A stretch of DNA of 64,000 nucleotides from Gemmatimonadota bacterium (GTDB taxonomy: Bacteria > Gemmatimonadota > Gemmatimonadetes > Palauibacterales > KS3-K002). The notes under the pieces were generated by a model, which saw only the letters and a list, made by a program, of their open reading frames with translations, did no database searches and was not told the DNA's origin. The position numbers and the translations under genes were made by a program. The stretch spans positions 3,579,225 to 3,643,224 of the forward strand of contig CP070812.1 in assembly GCA_020344015.1 (NCBI GenBank), given 5' to 3'. Numbering within the stretch: the first letter of the stretch is position 1; each line of letters begins with the position of its first letter. Shown piece by piece: positions 44,446 to 54,218 of this stretch.

Positions 44446-46566
44446 TCACGAGCGCTCGGCCGTTTCCGGTTCTGTCTCCGACGACATCGCCGCCCGGCGC
44501 GAGAGGCGCATGCGGCCGCGGTCGTCGATCGAGATCAGCTTGACCTTGACCGTGTCGCCGCGCTTAACGACATCCTCGGTCTTTTCGACCCGCCCCTCCT
44601 CGAGCTCGGAGATATGGCAGAGTGCCTCGACGCCGGGTAAGATTTCGACGAAGGCGCCGAACGAGGTCGTATTCTTGACGACACCTTCGTAAACGCGGCC
44701 GATCTCCGGCTCCTGTACGATCGCCTCGACAATCTCACGCGCCTTTTCGCCGGCCTCTCCCGACACCGAGGAGATCGTGATCAGCCCGCTGTCCTCTATG
44801 TTGACCTCGGCACCGGTCTGCTCCTCGATTCCACGGATCGTCTTACCCTTCGGGCCGATCACCTCACCAATCTTCTCCGGGTTCACCTGCAGTGTGATGA
44901 TCCGCGGCGCGGTGGGCGACAGGTCGGAGCGCGGCTCGGCCAGCGTCTTGTCCATGATATCCAGAATGTGATTGCGGGCCTCACGCGCGCGCGCCATCGC
45001 CTCGCGCAACAGTTGCGTCGAGATGCCTTCGACCTTGATGTCCATCTGGACCGAGGTGATCCCCTGGCGGGTCCCGGCCACCTTGAAGTCCATGTCTCCA
45101 AGGTGATCCTCGATGCCCATGATGTCGGTCAGGATTTCGACCCTGTCACCTTCCTTTATCATGCCCATCGCCACCCCGGCGCAGGCAGCGCGCACCGGCA
45201 CGCCAGCCTGCATCAGGGCGAGCGAGCCGCCGCACACCGTCGCCATGGACGAGGAGCCATTCGACTCGAGGATGTCGCTCACGACGCGTATCGTGTAGGG
45301 GAAGTCCTCGTAGGCCGGCAGCAGCGGCTGCAGGGCACGTTCTGCCAGGGCGCCGTGGCCGATCTCGCGCCGCGAGGTGCCACGGAACATACGGACCTCG
45401 CCGACCGAGAACGGCGGGAAGTTGTAGTGGAGCATGAACGACTTCGACGTCTCCTGCAGGACATCGATCGTGTCGATCCGCTGTTCATCGCGGCTGGTCC
45501 CGAGAGTCACAACCGACAGCGATTGTGTGCTGCCGCGCGTAAAGAGCGCCGAGCCATGGGTGCGCGGCAACAGACCTATCTCGCAGGAGATCGAGCGCAC
45601 CTCCTCAGGCGTGCGGCCGTCGACTCGCTCCCGCTTCCCGAGGATCTGAGCGCGCAAGGTCTCGTACTCGATCTGGTCGACGACCTTGTTGACCTGCTCC
45701 TCGTAGTTCTCGATCTCCTCGAAGTCGTCGGCTAGCTCATCTATGATGTCCTTGCGCAGAGCGGAGAGTGCCTCGCTGCGCTCTTCCTTGTTGGGAAGGT
45801 TTAGCGCTTCATCCACACGCTGCGACGCGAGATCCTGGACACGCGATACGAGAGCTTCTTTCAAATCGAGCGGGGTCCACTCCATCTTCGGCTTTGCCAG
45901 CGGCTCGACCAGCTCCTTCTGGATCGCCACCAATTCGCGAATCCCCTGGTGCGCGAACTCGAGGGCATCGACGAGCTCATCATCCGAGATCTCGAGGGCA
46001 CCGCCCTCGACCATCACTATCGACTCTGCCGAGCCAGCCACGATTAAGTCGACGTCGGAAAATTCGAGTTGCTGGAATGTGGGATTGAGCACCCACTCGC
46101 CCTCCAGCCGGCCAACCCGCACACCTGCGATCGGGTATGGGAACGGCACGTTCGACAAGTTGAGCGCCGCCGACGCACCGAGCAGGCCGAGGACGTCGGC
46201 ATCGTTTTCCTGGTCGGCGGATAAGATGGTTATGACGACCTGAGTCTCGTTGTTGAAGCCCTTGGGGAAGAGCGGCCGAATCGACCGATCGATCTGACGG
46301 GCCGAGAGAACCTCCTTCTCACCCGGCCGGCCTTCACGCTTGAAGAAACCGCCCGGGATCTTGCCCGCCGCGTAACTCTTCTCGCGGTACTCCACGGTCA
46401 GAGGGAAGAAGGGCAGTTGCGTCGGCTTCTTCTCAGCGACGACAGTTGCGAGTATTGTCGTCTCGCCGAACTGCACGAGGACCGCGCCGTCCGCCTGTCG
46501 GGCCATGCGGCCTGCCTCCATTATCAGAGTGCGGCCGGCGAATTTGCGTTCAATCAGTGTTGCCAT
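44446..46566 (-). CDS. pnp: polynucleotide phosphorylase
   Basis: PNPase is a phosphorolytic 3'-5' exoribonuclease, trimeric, 706 aa. It has two RNase PH domains (the second with the catalytic region ALMQAGVPVRAACAGVAMG), an alpha-helical linker, KH (IGEVIGPKGKTIRGIEEQTGA) and S1 (YEGVVKNTTSFGAFVEILPG) domains. The ATG reads MATLIERKFAGRTL. It lies after rpsO, the classical rpsO-pnp arrangement, with a hairpin between. Confidence 0.98.
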   Translation of the reverse strand: MATLIERKFAGRTLIMEAGRMARQADGAVLVQFGETTILATVVAEKKPTQLPFFPLTVEYREKSYAAGKIPGGFFKREGRPGEKEVLSARQIDRSIRPLFPKGFNNETQVVITILSADQENDADVLGLLGASAALNLSNVPFPYPIAGVRVGRLEGEWVLNPTFQQLEFSDVDLIVAGSAESIVMVEGGALEISDDELVDALEFAHQGIRELVAIQKELVEPLAKPKMEWTPLDLKEALVSRVQDLASQRVDEALNLPNKEERSEALSALRKDIIDELADDFEEIENYEEQVNKVVDQIEYETLRAQILGKRERVDGRTPEEVRSISCEIGLLPRTHGSALFTRGSTQSLSVVTLGTSRDEQRIDTIDVLQETSKSFMLHYNFPPFSVGEVRMFRGTSRREIGHGALAERALQPLLPAYEDFPYTIRVVSDILESNGSSSMATVCGGSLALMQAGVPVRAACAGVAMGMIKEGDRVEILTDIMGIEDHLGDMDFKVAGTRQGITSVQMDIKVEGISTQLLREAMARAREARNHILDIMDKTLAEPRSDLSPTAPRIITLQVNPEKIGEVIGPKGKTIRGIEEQTGAEVNIEDSGLITISSVSGEAGEKAREIVEAIVQEPEIGRVYEGVVKNTTSFGAFVEILPGVEALCHISELEEGRVEKTEDVVKRGDTVKVKLISIDDRGRMRLSRRAAMSSETEPETAERS

Positions 46567-46609
46567 GGTAACCGTTGTTTCCTTACTGCTAAAGAATTGA
46601 ATAGGAAAC

Positions 46610-46631
46610 GCCCCCGAAGGTCATCGGGGGC
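46610..46631 (-). terminator. hairpin between rpsO and pnp
   Basis: GCCCCCGA and TCGGGGGC (46610-46617 with 46624-46631) form an 8-bp GC stem with a 6-base loop, followed on the minus strand by GTTTCC. It could be a partial terminator or the RNase-processing hairpin known for rpsO-pnp in other bacteria. Confidence 0.55.
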
Positions 46632-46639
46632 TTCTCTGT

Positions 46640-46909
46640 CTATCCGCGCAGGCCAAGATCCTTGACTAGCTGCCTGTAAGCCTCGGGGTCAGTCCGGTTG
46701 AGATAGCGAAGCAGGCGGCGGCGCCTGCCAACCCACTTGAGGAGTCCCTGGCGGCTGTGGTGATCCTTCGGGTGCTCGCGTAGGTGCTCCGTGAGATCGG
46801 TGATCCGCCGGGTGAGCAGTGCGATCTGAACCGGCGTCGAACCGCAATCGTTGGGACTTTGCCGGTACTTCTCAATGAGCGCTTCGCGCTCTTGCTTGGT
46901 CATTACCAT
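46640..46909 (-). CDS. rpsO: 30S ribosomal protein S15
   Basis: S15 is a primary 16S-binding protein of 89 aa. Conserved segments are [46 protein letters not shown] and the DLGLRG end. The start could be the first ATG (MVMTKQ) or the ATG two codons later (MTKQEREAL), which matches most homologues. A UUCG-capped hairpin sits in its leader. Confidence 0.97.
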   Translation of the reverse strand: MVMTKQEREALIEKYRQSPNDCGSTPVQIALLTRRITDLTEHLREHPKDHHSRQGLLKWVGRRRRLLRYLNRTDPEAYRQLVKDLGLRG

Positions 46910-46937
46910 CCTGTAGCGACTCTCTGGCTAGAACAGC

Positions 46938-46951
46938 CCGGCCGAAGCCGG
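46938..46951 (-). promoter_or_regulatory. UUCG-capped hairpin in the rpsO leader
   Basis: On the transcript CCGGC-UUCG-GCCGG makes an extra-stable tetraloop hairpin about 30 nt before the rpsO start. Flanking CUGG/CCAG could form an outer helix, giving a structured leader. S15 commonly autoregulates through its leader, so this is a candidate site; homology to known S15 motifs is not shown. Confidence 0.4.
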
Positions 46952-46979
46952 TTTCCAGTGTCTAGATAGACCGACAAAG

Positions 46980-47939
46980 TTATTCCGACCCCCTGTCTAT
47001 GTAAAGGCGGCCCGAGCGGAAGAATTCCACCGCTTCCTCCCGGTCGCGCCTCATCTGCTCGACCAGCTCGGCGGCCGAGGCAAAAGGCTGAATGTCCCGC
47101 AGCCGGGCCAGGAACTCGACCTGCACCAGCTCGCCGTAAAGGTCGCCGTCGAAATCGAGCAGGTGTAGCTCGATCGACGGCGGCGAGCCACGGAACGTCG
47201 GTCGCGGGCCCAAATGCAAGAGGCCGGGTCCCTGATGGGACCTTGAAGCGGCGCTCACCGCGTAGATCCCGTCCCGCGGCAGAAGTTTATCGCTATGGCC
47301 GACGGTAACGTTTGCCGTGGCAAAGCCCAAAGTCCGGCCGCGCCCCTCACCATGAACGACAACCCCGGTCAGCGAGTACGGACGACCCAACCCCTTGGCA
47401 GCCCGCTCGACATCGCCTGCCTGTAGGGCGCTACGGATGCGGCTGGATGAGATGGTCTCGTCGTTCATCAGCGCTGCTCCCAGGACCTCTACGTCGAAGC
47501 CCAAGCGTGCCCCGACCTCGCGGATCGTCTCGGCATCTCCGCTACGATCCCGACCGAAGCCGTGATCATAGCCCACGACCAGTCGTTTCATGCGGAAGCG
47601 CTCGAGCAGGACGTCGCGAACGAATTCCTCTGGCAGATATTGGGAGAGCGATCGAGTGAAGCCCAGGAACACGGCGTAATCGATCCCCGAGAGCGATAGA
47701 ATCCCCTTCTTCTCGTTCGGCGTGGTGAGTAAGCGAGGCGCGATCTCGGGACGCACGATCTTCAGCGGGTGAGGATCGAACGTGATCAGCACACTGTGTA
47801 GGTCGTCCTCGCGAGCCGCCTCGCACAGGCGCTGCAGCACAGCCCAGTGCCCGCGGTGCACCCCATCGAACGTACCGACCGTGATTGCGGCGCCCCGCGC
47901 ATGGGGCGGCAGTCCGTGATTCTCGAGCGTGCGCTCCAA
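46980..47939 (-). CDS. ribF: bifunctional riboflavin kinase / FAD synthetase
   Basis: RibF phosphorylates riboflavin to FMN and adenylates it to FAD. It has 319 aa. The N-terminal nucleotidyltransferase domain shows TVGTFDGVHRGHWAVL and the C-terminal flavokinase domain has GRGRTLGFATANV and a PRDGIYAV segment. It lies between truB and rpsO in the translation superoperon, the usual location of ribF. Confidence 0.95.
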   Translation of the reverse strand: MERTLENHGLPPHARGAAITVGTFDGVHRGHWAVLQRLCEAAREDDLHSVLITFDPHPLKIVRPEIAPRLLTTPNEKKGILSLSGIDYAVFLGFTRSLSQYLPEEFVRDVLLERFRMKRLVVGYDHGFGRDRSGDAETIREVGARLGFDVEVLGAALMNDETISSSRIRSALQAGDVERAAKGLGRPYSLTGVVVHGEGRGRTLGFATANVTVGHSDKLLPRDGIYAVSAASRSHQGPGLLHLGPRPTFRGSPPSIELHLLDFDGDLYGELVQVEFLARLRDIQPFASAAELVEQMRRDREEAVEFFRSGRLYIDRGSE

Positions 47940-47959
47940 CTAGTTCATCCCCCTCGCAC

Positions 47960-48847
47960 TCAATCGACCGGACCTCCGAACACTTTCCTCGGCCATATTC
48001 GAGACTGTCGCTGCTCGACGATGGCTATCAGGGAGCCAGCCACAAATGCGGCGGCCGGGCCAGCGAGCCGTTCCCTGCCCCAACTCGCTGGCCGACCGTG
48101 ACGGACGGCCTCGGCGGTCTCGACGTCGAGATCCAATCGTCTGAGGCCCGCGACCGCCTCTTCGGGCGGCCGGAGCTGGGCACGCAGCTCGTCCGCTGGC
48201 GTGTCACGTTCCAGTTGAAGCGCGTCTTCGACACTGAATGCGCCTATTTGCAGCCTGCGTAACTCCACGAGATGCCCTCCGACGCCCAGCGCCTCGCCCA
48301 CGTCGCGGGCTATCGCTCGTACATAGGTGCCGCTGGAACACGCGACCTCGAAGCGCACATCGGGCAGTGACAGGTCCCGAAGCTCGATGTTCTCAACCTT
48401 CACCCGCCGCGGCTCGAGCTCGACGTCCCCGCCCGCACGCGCCAGCGAGTAGGCTCGCCGGCCCGAGAGTTTCCTGGCCGAAAACGCCGGTGGGAGCTGC
48501 TCGATTTCACCGACCTGGGCCGCCAGTGCTCGCCGTACCGCCGCCGCGTCGAGTTCGCCCCAGTCGTCGCTTCGCCCGATCACCGTTCCTGTCCGATCGT
48601 CGCTGTCGGTGGTCTCACCCAAGCGAATGACACCGCGGTAGACCTTGGGCAACGGGATCAGGTATTCGGCCAGGCGGGTCGCCCAGCCGACGCAGAGCAC
48701 GAGTAGCCCGCTGGCGAACGGGTCGAGTGTCCCGGTGTGACCGACGCGCCGCACCCCGGTGGTTCGACGCACGAGCGCGGCCATATCGTGCGATGTGGGG
48801 CCTTCCGGTTTGTCGACCAAGAGCAGGCCGGCTGCTTCAGCCCCCAT
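47960..48847 (-). CDS. truB: tRNA pseudouridine(55) synthase
   Basis: TruB makes pseudouridine 55 in the T-loop of tRNAs. The catalytic Asp lies in HTGTLDPFASGLL, and other family motifs are LLLVDKPEGPTSHD and the tail helix PUA-like region. The ATG at 48847 has GAGGA at 5 nt and overlaps the end of rbfA by 11 nt. A start seven codons upstream (48868) is also possible; the shorter gives 295 aa. Superoperon context supports the call. Confidence 0.95.
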   Translation of the reverse strand: MGAEAAGLLLVDKPEGPTSHDMAALVRRTTGVRRVGHTGTLDPFASGLLVLCVGWATRLAEYLIPLPKVYRGVIRLGETTDSDDRTGTVIGRSDDWGELDAAAVRRALAAQVGEIEQLPPAFSARKLSGRRAYSLARAGGDVELEPRRVKVENIELRDLSLPDVRFEVACSSGTYVRAIARDVGEALGVGGHLVELRRLQIGAFSVEDALQLERDTPADELRAQLRPPEEAVAGLRRLDLDVETAEAVRHGRPASWGRERLAGPAAAFVAGSLIAIVEQRQSRIWPRKVFGGPVD

Positions 48848-49217
48848 CCTCTTCCTCTTGCGGCTCATCCGGCAGATCGATCTCGGCCAGCAACTCGTGG
48901 ATGCGCGCCGCGCGTTCCTGGGTTCGGTCGATCTCGAAATGCAGCTCGGGGGTCCGGCGAATTCTCAACCCGCGCCCGATGCGGGAGCGGATGAAGCCGG
49001 CGGCGCTGTCCAGACCTGCAATCGCCTCCGCTTTCCGGGTCTCGTCACCATGCACCTGGACGTAGACGGTAGCTTCCTTCAGGTCGGGCGTGACTACGAC
49101 GTCGCTGACGGTGACCTCTCCGATGCGAACGTCTTTGACCTCGCGCTGCAGTAAGCGCGATATCTCTTCCCTCAGCAGAGGACCCAATCTCTGAGTACGC
49201 GAGTACTCTTTTTTCAT
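48837..49217 (-). CDS. rbfA: 30S ribosome-binding factor RbfA
   Basis: RbfA acts late in 30S maturation. It has 126 aa from the ATG at 49217 (MKKEYSRTQRLGPLLREEI), with the KH-type fold and the typical DVRIGEVTVSDVVVTPDLKEATVYV strand region and RIRRTPELHFEID. An acidic tail, EPQEEEDGG, ends the protein and its last codons hold the truB start. No strong Shine-Dalgarno sequence is seen before the start. Confidence 0.94.
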   Translation of the reverse strand: MKKEYSRTQRLGPLLREEISRLLQREVKDVRIGEVTVSDVVVTPDLKEATVYVQVHGDETRKAEAIAGLDSAAGFIRSRIGRGLRIRRTPELHFEIDRTQERAARIHELLAEIDLPDEPQEEEDGG

Positions 49218-49273
49218 CAGATCACCGATGAGACGACTGCAGCCATCCCCGGAATCCGGACAAGTCGTCGGAC

Positions 49274-49555
49274 TCAATAGAAGTAGGTGGCGCTGTCGAT
49301 GATGCGTACCCGGGGCTCCGAGGCGACGACCGAGTCGACGCGGCTCAGTACTTCGTTCGCCCGTCGCCGATCGGCGGACACGGTAGCGGCGCAGATTTCG
49401 GCTCTCTGCCACGTGTCCTGATGGTCTGTCTCGGCCACCGCGACGTTGTGGCGGCCCCGGAGCCGATCTTTGAGGCTCCGCAGTATCGCCCGTTTCTGCT
49501 TCAGGGAAGAACACCCGTCGAGGTGTAGTTCCCATGCTATAACGCCTGTGACCAC
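49274..49555 (-). CDS. DUF503 / YlxP-like protein
   Basis: This 93-aa DUF503 protein begins VTGVIAWELHLDGCSSLKQKRAILRSLKDRL, with the family motif LKxKRxxLxSLxxRL and NVAVAETDHQDTWQRAEI. YlxP-type proteins lie between infB and rbfA in many bacteria, as here, and are thought to assist ribosome biogenesis, though the mechanism is unclear. The start is GTG. Confidence 0.88.
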   Translation of the reverse strand: MVTGVIAWELHLDGCSSLKQKRAILRSLKDRLRGRHNVAVAETDHQDTWQRAEICAATVSADRRRANEVLSRVDSVVASEPRVRIIDSATYFY

Positions 49556-49602
49556 CGCAGTCCGAGGGTCAGGCCGTGCGCGTCGCGCACAGCTAGCTAT
49601 GG

Positions 49603-52230
49603 CTATTTCTCCGCGCCCGATTCACCCTTGCTGGTTACGCCGGCCTGTGCCACACCGCCGTCCAGCGTGCGTGCTATCTGCTCTACCCGGAATGCCTCGA
49701 GGATGTCGCCGACCTTTACATCGTTGAAGTTCTCGACCGACATCCCGCACTCATAGCCGGCTCTCACCTCTTTGACGTCGTCCTTGAATCGCTTTAAGCT
49801 GGCGAGCTTGCCCTCGTAGACGACGACGTGCTCGCGCAGTACCCGTATACGAGCGTTCCGATCGATGACGCCCTCGCTGACATAGCAACCGGCGACCGTT
49901 CCGACCTTGGGCACCTTGAACAATTGCCGGACCTCCGCCGCGCCGACGATGATCTCTTTCTCCTCCGGGGCGAGCATCCCCTCGAGCGCCGCTTTCACCT
50001 CCTCGGCGGCTTCGTAGATGACACGGTAGGAGCGGATATCGACGCCCTCGCGCTCGGCCAACTCGCGGGCCCCACGGTCCGGTCGCACGTGGAAGCCAAT
50101 GATGATGGCCCCGCTCGTCTGTGCCAGCAGCACGTCGCTCTCGTTGACCGCCCCGACGCCTCGGTGGATGACCTGCACCTCAACCTCGTCGGTGGACAGA
50201 CCCTCCAGTTCGTCTGACAGCGCCTGGACCGAGCCGTCGGTGTCCCCTTTGATGATGAGTGCGAGCTGTGTCCGTTCGCCTGCCTGGACGGCCTCGAATA
50301 TGTCCTCGAGGCGGCCGACCTGACTGCGGCGCCGGAAATCCCGCTCGCGCTCGATCTGCTGCCGCTTACCTGTGATCTCGCGGGCGCGTTCGTACTCGAG
50401 GACGATCAGGCTGTCACCGGCCTGCGGGACACCCTCGAATCCGAGCACGCGGGCGGGCATCCCCGGTGTGGCGGACTCCACATTGTGGCCACGCTCATCG
50501 AGTAGCGCCCGAACGCGGCCCGCGTGGATACCGCAGACGAAGCCGTCGCCGACTGCGAGCGTTCCCTCGCCGATCAGAACAGTGGCCACCGGTCCCATGC
50601 CCTTATCGAGCTCGGCTTCGATGACGGTACCGCGGGCGGCGAGGCCCGGATCGGCGCTGAGCTCGAGCATCTCGGACTGCAGCAAGACTTTTTCGAGCAG
50701 GTCATCGATCCCCTGGCCCGTCTTAGCGGAGATCTCGGCGCTCAGCGCTTCGCCGCCGAAGTCCTCGATCACGACCTCGTGCTCGAGCAGTTCTCGTTTG
50801 ACCTTGGTCGGGTCCGCCGCCGGCAGGTCGATCTTATTGACTGCAACGACGATCGGCTTGCCAGCGTTCTTGGCATGGCTGATTGCCTCTCTGGTCTGAG
50901 GCATCACGCCGTCGTCGGCGGCGACGACGAGAATCACGACGTCGGTGACATCGGCACCGCGGGCACGCATCGCAGAGAACGCGGCGTGGCCCGGAGTGTC
51001 GAGGAAGGTGATGCTGCGATCTTCATCCACTTCGACGTGATAGGCACCGACATGCTGCGTGATGCCGCCGGCTTCTCCGGCAATCACGTTCGTTTTGCGA
51101 ATGTGATCGAGCAGTAACGTCTTACCGTGGTCGACGTGACCCATAACGGTCACGACAGGCGGCCTCGGGGCAAGCCGCTCGGGATCTGCTACCTGTACGT
51201 CGGCGATGACGTCGGCGTCGTACTCGTCCTCGCGAGCTGCGGTGAACCCCAGCTCCTCGGTGATCAGCTCGATCTGATCGAAGTCGAGTCGCTGGTTGAT
51301 GGTGACCATCATCCCGAGATTCTTGAAGGCCGAGGTGATGATCTCGTTGGGCGGGACCCCCATGAGATCCGCCAGCTCGGCGACGGTCAGGAATTCCGGC
51401 ACGCGTACCGTCGTCCGTTCCTCTTCCGCCCGCTGGGCTGCCTCGGCCGCTTCGCGCTCGAGTTTCTCCGAGACATCGCGGCGCCGGCGGCGCGTCGGCG
51501 CCGGGCCCTCCATCTTGGCCAGCGTTCGCCGGATGTTCTGCGCCACGGCAGCCTGATCGACTCTCGGCTGCTTTTTCTTCTTGCGGCCGCGCCGGCGGCG
51601 GCGCCCGTCGAGCGTATAGCCCTCAGCCTGGATGCGAACCACACCTGCCGGTGTCTTCGGCGCCTCCGGCGGCTCCCTAAAGACCGGGGTCGGAGGCGGC
51701 GGTCGTGGCGCCGCTGGCTCGGGCGCGGCTTCGGCAGCAAACTCGGGCATCTCCTCGTCGGCAGGCGCGGCCTCGGGGACGAAGTCTTCCGCCGCAAGCT
51801 CCTCCTCCACGGCCGGTTCCGGCTCTTCCTCGGCCGGTTCTGCCTCGCGGTCACCGGGCCAGCGTTTGATCTCAGGCGCCTTTGCAGCGATCTTGACCTC
51901 CGGCACTTCCTCGAGCTCATCCGGCTCCTCTACACCGATCGCCTGCTCCGGCACCTCGGTCAGTTCCTCGGCCGCGACTTCGACCAGCTCCGTCTTCTCC
52001 ACGACGCGCCGACGGCGACGACGACGTGTCGAGCCCTCCGACTTCCCGTCCTTCTTGTCCGGCCGACGTTTGTCCCGCTCTAGCCGCGTGCGGGCGCGGG
52101 CGACCTGCCCCTCATCCAACGCGGACATATGGCTGCGGACGGGGATGTCCATCTCCCTGAGCAGGTGGATCAGGCTTTCGCTCCTGATCTCGAATTCCTT
52201 CGCCAGCTCGTAGACCCGCATCTTCGCCAA
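49603..52230 (-). CDS. infB: translation initiation factor IF-2
   Basis: IF-2 is the GTPase that places fMet-tRNA on the 30S subunit. Its 875 aa comprise an N-terminal IF2-N helical motif ([21 protein letters not shown]), a long low-complexity linker (about 50-290) very rich in Glu, Ala and Pro with RRRRRR-type basic clusters, then a second IF2-N ([19 protein letters not shown]). The G-domain has [13 protein letters not shown] and NKID, followed by domains II-IV. The TTG at 52230 has AGGAGGG at 8 nt; an ATG three codons later is an alternative. Confidence 0.97.
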   Translation of the reverse strand: MAKMRVYELAKEFEIRSESLIHLLREMDIPVRSHMSALDEGQVARARTRLERDKRRPDKKDGKSEGSTRRRRRRRVVEKTELVEVAAEELTEVPEQAIGVEEPDELEEVPEVKIAAKAPEIKRWPGDREAEPAEEEPEPAVEEELAAEDFVPEAAPADEEMPEFAAEAAPEPAAPRPPPPTPVFREPPEAPKTPAGVVRIQAEGYTLDGRRRRRGRKKKKQPRVDQAAVAQNIRRTLAKMEGPAPTRRRRRDVSEKLEREAAEAAQRAEEERTTVRVPEFLTVAELADLMGVPPNEIITSAFKNLGMMVTINQRLDFDQIELITEELGFTAAREDEYDADVIADVQVADPERLAPRPPVVTVMGHVDHGKTLLLDHIRKTNVIAGEAGGITQHVGAYHVEVDEDRSITFLDTPGHAAFSAMRARGADVTDVVILVVAADDGVMPQTREAISHAKNAGKPIVVAVNKIDLPAADPTKVKRELLEHEVVIEDFGGEALSAEISAKTGQGIDDLLEKVLLQSEMLELSADPGLAARGTVIEAELDKGMGPVATVLIGEGTLAVGDGFVCGIHAGRVRALLDERGHNVESATPGMPARVLGFEGVPQAGDSLIVLEYERAREITGKRQQIERERDFRRRSQVGRLEDIFEAVQAGERTQLALIIKGDTDGSVQALSDELEGLSTDEVEVQVIHRGVGAVNESDVLLAQTSGAIIIGFHVRPDRGARELAEREGVDIRSYRVIYEAAEEVKAALEGMLAPEEKEIIVGAAEVRQLFKVPKVGTVAGCYVSEGVIDRNARIRVLREHVVVYEGKLASLKRFKDDVKEVRAGYECGMSVENFNDVKVGDILEAFRVEQIARTLDGGVAQAGVTSKGESGAEK

Positions 52231-52250
52231 GGGTGAAACCCTCCTGTCCC

Positions 52251-52607
52251 CTAAACTCCTACAGCCTCTGCCAACTCCACTACACGGTCACCGAGCGACC
52301 TGTCGGTTACCGCCATCACGACGACCCGCTCCCGTCCTACCGCACGTCCCAGACGTTCACCGTCCAGCACGACGACCTTGGGCGGTGCATCCCCGGTGAC
52401 AAGCCGCTCCAGCTTGCGCCTGACATTCTCCGGTGCATCGCCGGCGATCACGACGGCCGCAGCGTCACCGCGGCTCACCGACTGCGCCACAGCATCGATC
52501 CCGACCCGCAGGCGGCCCGCCCGTGCAGCCAGACCAAGACTACCCAACAGGCGGCCCGCCGCCTCAGACTCGCTCGTCGGACTCACCTTCTGCGACCGCC
52601 TCGACAT
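52251..52607 (-). CDS. L7Ae/L30e-family ribosomal-associated protein (YlxQ-like)
   Basis: This small RNA-binding protein of about 110-120 aa has the L7Ae core: LLGSLGLAARAGRLRVGIDAVAQSVSRGDAAAVVIAGDAP and the ERLGRAVGRERVVVMAV segment. YlxQ-type proteins usually sit between nusA/ylxR and infB. The start is uncertain (ATG 52607, GTG 52586 or GTG 52616), all inside the 3' end of nusA, so the two genes overlap by at least 23 nt. The usual ylxR (DUF448) gene is absent between them. Confidence 0.82.
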   Translation of the reverse strand: MSRRSQKVSPTSESEAAGRLLGSLGLAARAGRLRVGIDAVAQSVSRGDAAAVVIAGDAPENVRRKLERLVTGDAPPKVVVLDGERLGRAVGRERVVVMAVTDRSLGDRVVELAEAVGV

Positions 52608-54159
52608 CCACCTCACCCGCCGGCCCGGCCTCCTCGACCGCCGTAACCGCTTCTTCAGCTGTTACTTCCGCCTGCTCGGTCGGCTCGCCGTTACCGGTAG
52701 CGGCAGCAGCCGCTTCACCAGCCTCCGCTGCCTCCAACTCAAGCGCATCGGACTCGGCCACCGGTGTTACCTCGACTTCCTCCTCGACTTCCTCCTCGAT
52801 CTCCGGGAACGGCCCGCCCGTCGCCACCGGCTTGGCATCCGCCGGTACCTCCTCCGCCAGTTCGGCCGGTTCCTCGACGATCGTGAGCTCCTCAATCAGC
52901 TTCTCCAGGAGCTCGGCATCCTCGGCGCCCAGTCCGGCTATCCTCAGGAAGTCGTCGCGCTCTAGGTCGATGATGTTGAGGAACGTCTCGTGGCCCACTG
53001 CCTGCAGCGCCGCCAACACGGCCGGCGGAATGTCGAGCTCGGCGAGCGGGAAGTCGGCCGCCCGTTCGTCCTCTTCGCTGCCGCCGAACAGCGCGACCTG
53101 AGCGCCACGCTCCATCCACTCACGACTCGAGTAGAGATCGATCTGCCAGCCGATGAGCTGAGAGGCGAGCCGCACGTTCTGACCGTTCCGTCCGATAGCG
53201 AGCGAGAGCTGGTCCTCGTCGACGATCGCGGTGATGACCTTTTGCTCGGTCTCAGAGATGACCTTGGCCACCTTGGCCGGAGCGAGCGCGCGTTTCGCGT
53301 AGATCTCCGGATCCGGGTGCCAGGGGACGATGTCGATCCGCTCGCCGCTCATCTCCGAGACGACGGCTTGGACGCGTGAGCCCTTGAGCCCAACACAGGC
53401 ACCGACCGGATCGATCGAGTCGTCATTCGAGACAACGGCGATCTTCGTACGGCCGCCGGCCTCCCGGGCGATGTCGATGATCTTGACGACGCCCTGGTAG
53501 ATCTCCGGCACCTCTAGCTTGAAGAGCGAGGCCACGAATTCCGGATCGGCGCGCGAGAGAATCAGGCGCGGGCCCTTCGGGGTCTCCTCCAGCTTCTTGA
53601 GAACTGCTCGGATCGGCTCACCCTGGCGGAATCGCTCGCGCGGGTTCTGCTCGCGCCATGGGATGATCGCTTCGGCTTCGCGCAGAACGTTGAGCATTAC
53701 CACCAGCTTGCCCCGCTCGATGGCCTGCACTTCGCCGGACAACAGTTCGCCGATCTTGTCGGCAAACTCCTCACGTATACGGTTGCGCTCGCCCTCGCGG
53801 ACGCGCTGAATTATCCGCTGCTTCGCGGCGAGGACCGCCGTGCGCCCGAACTCGGAGAACTCAACAGGGATCTCGAGCAGGTCACCGACCTGGAAATCGG
53901 GATCATCCCAGCGTGCTTCCTCGACACTGACCTCGCGGGAGGGATCGATCACATCGGCGACCACTTCCTTGAGAACGATGATATCGATCTTGCCCTTTTC
54001 TTCATCGATGATGATCTCGGCCTGCACGTTAGGACCGTATCGCTTCGCGAGAGCTGCGTGAATCCCATCTTTGATCAAGTCGTGCAGTTCGTCGCGAGAC
54101 AGCGACTTGTGCGCCGTCATCACCCGAAAGGCTTCTAGAACCTGTGACGCGTTGGCCAT
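52564..54159 (-). CDS. nusA: transcription termination/antitermination factor NusA
   Basis: NusA binds RNA polymerase and nascent RNA. It has 531 aa: N-terminal RNAP-binding domain (1-130), S1 domain, KH1/KH2 with DPVGACVGLKGSRVQAV and LSLAIGRNGQNVRLASQL, then a helix-hairpin-helix segment (FLRIAGLGAEDAELL, about 395-420). The last ~100 residues are an acidic low-complexity tail (EEEVEEEVEVTP, GEPTEQAEVTAEEAV), not part of standard NusA. The ATG (MANASQVLEAFR) is clear. Confidence 0.96.
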   Translation of the reverse strand: MANASQVLEAFRVMTAHKSLSRDELHDLIKDGIHAALAKRYGPNVQAEIIIDEEKGKIDIIVLKEVVADVIDPSREVSVEEARWDDPDFQVGDLLEIPVEFSEFGRTAVLAAKQRIIQRVREGERNRIREEFADKIGELLSGEVQAIERGKLVVMLNVLREAEAIIPWREQNPRERFRQGEPIRAVLKKLEETPKGPRLILSRADPEFVASLFKLEVPEIYQGVVKIIDIAREAGGRTKIAVVSNDDSIDPVGACVGLKGSRVQAVVSEMSGERIDIVPWHPDPEIYAKRALAPAKVAKVISETEQKVITAIVDEDQLSLAIGRNGQNVRLASQLIGWQIDLYSSREWMERGAQVALFGGSEEDERAADFPLAELDIPPAVLAALQAVGHETFLNIIDLERDDFLRIAGLGAEDAELLEKLIEELTIVEEPAELAEEVPADAKPVATGGPFPEIEEEVEEEVEVTPVAESDALELEAAEAGEAAAAATGNGEPTEQAEVTAEEAVTAVEEAGPAGEVDVEAVAEGESDERV

Positions 54160-54218
54160 CCGTTCGATACTCCCTTGCTTTCCATCATGCCCCGACCCAT
54201 CGGGACTCTAACTACAGC

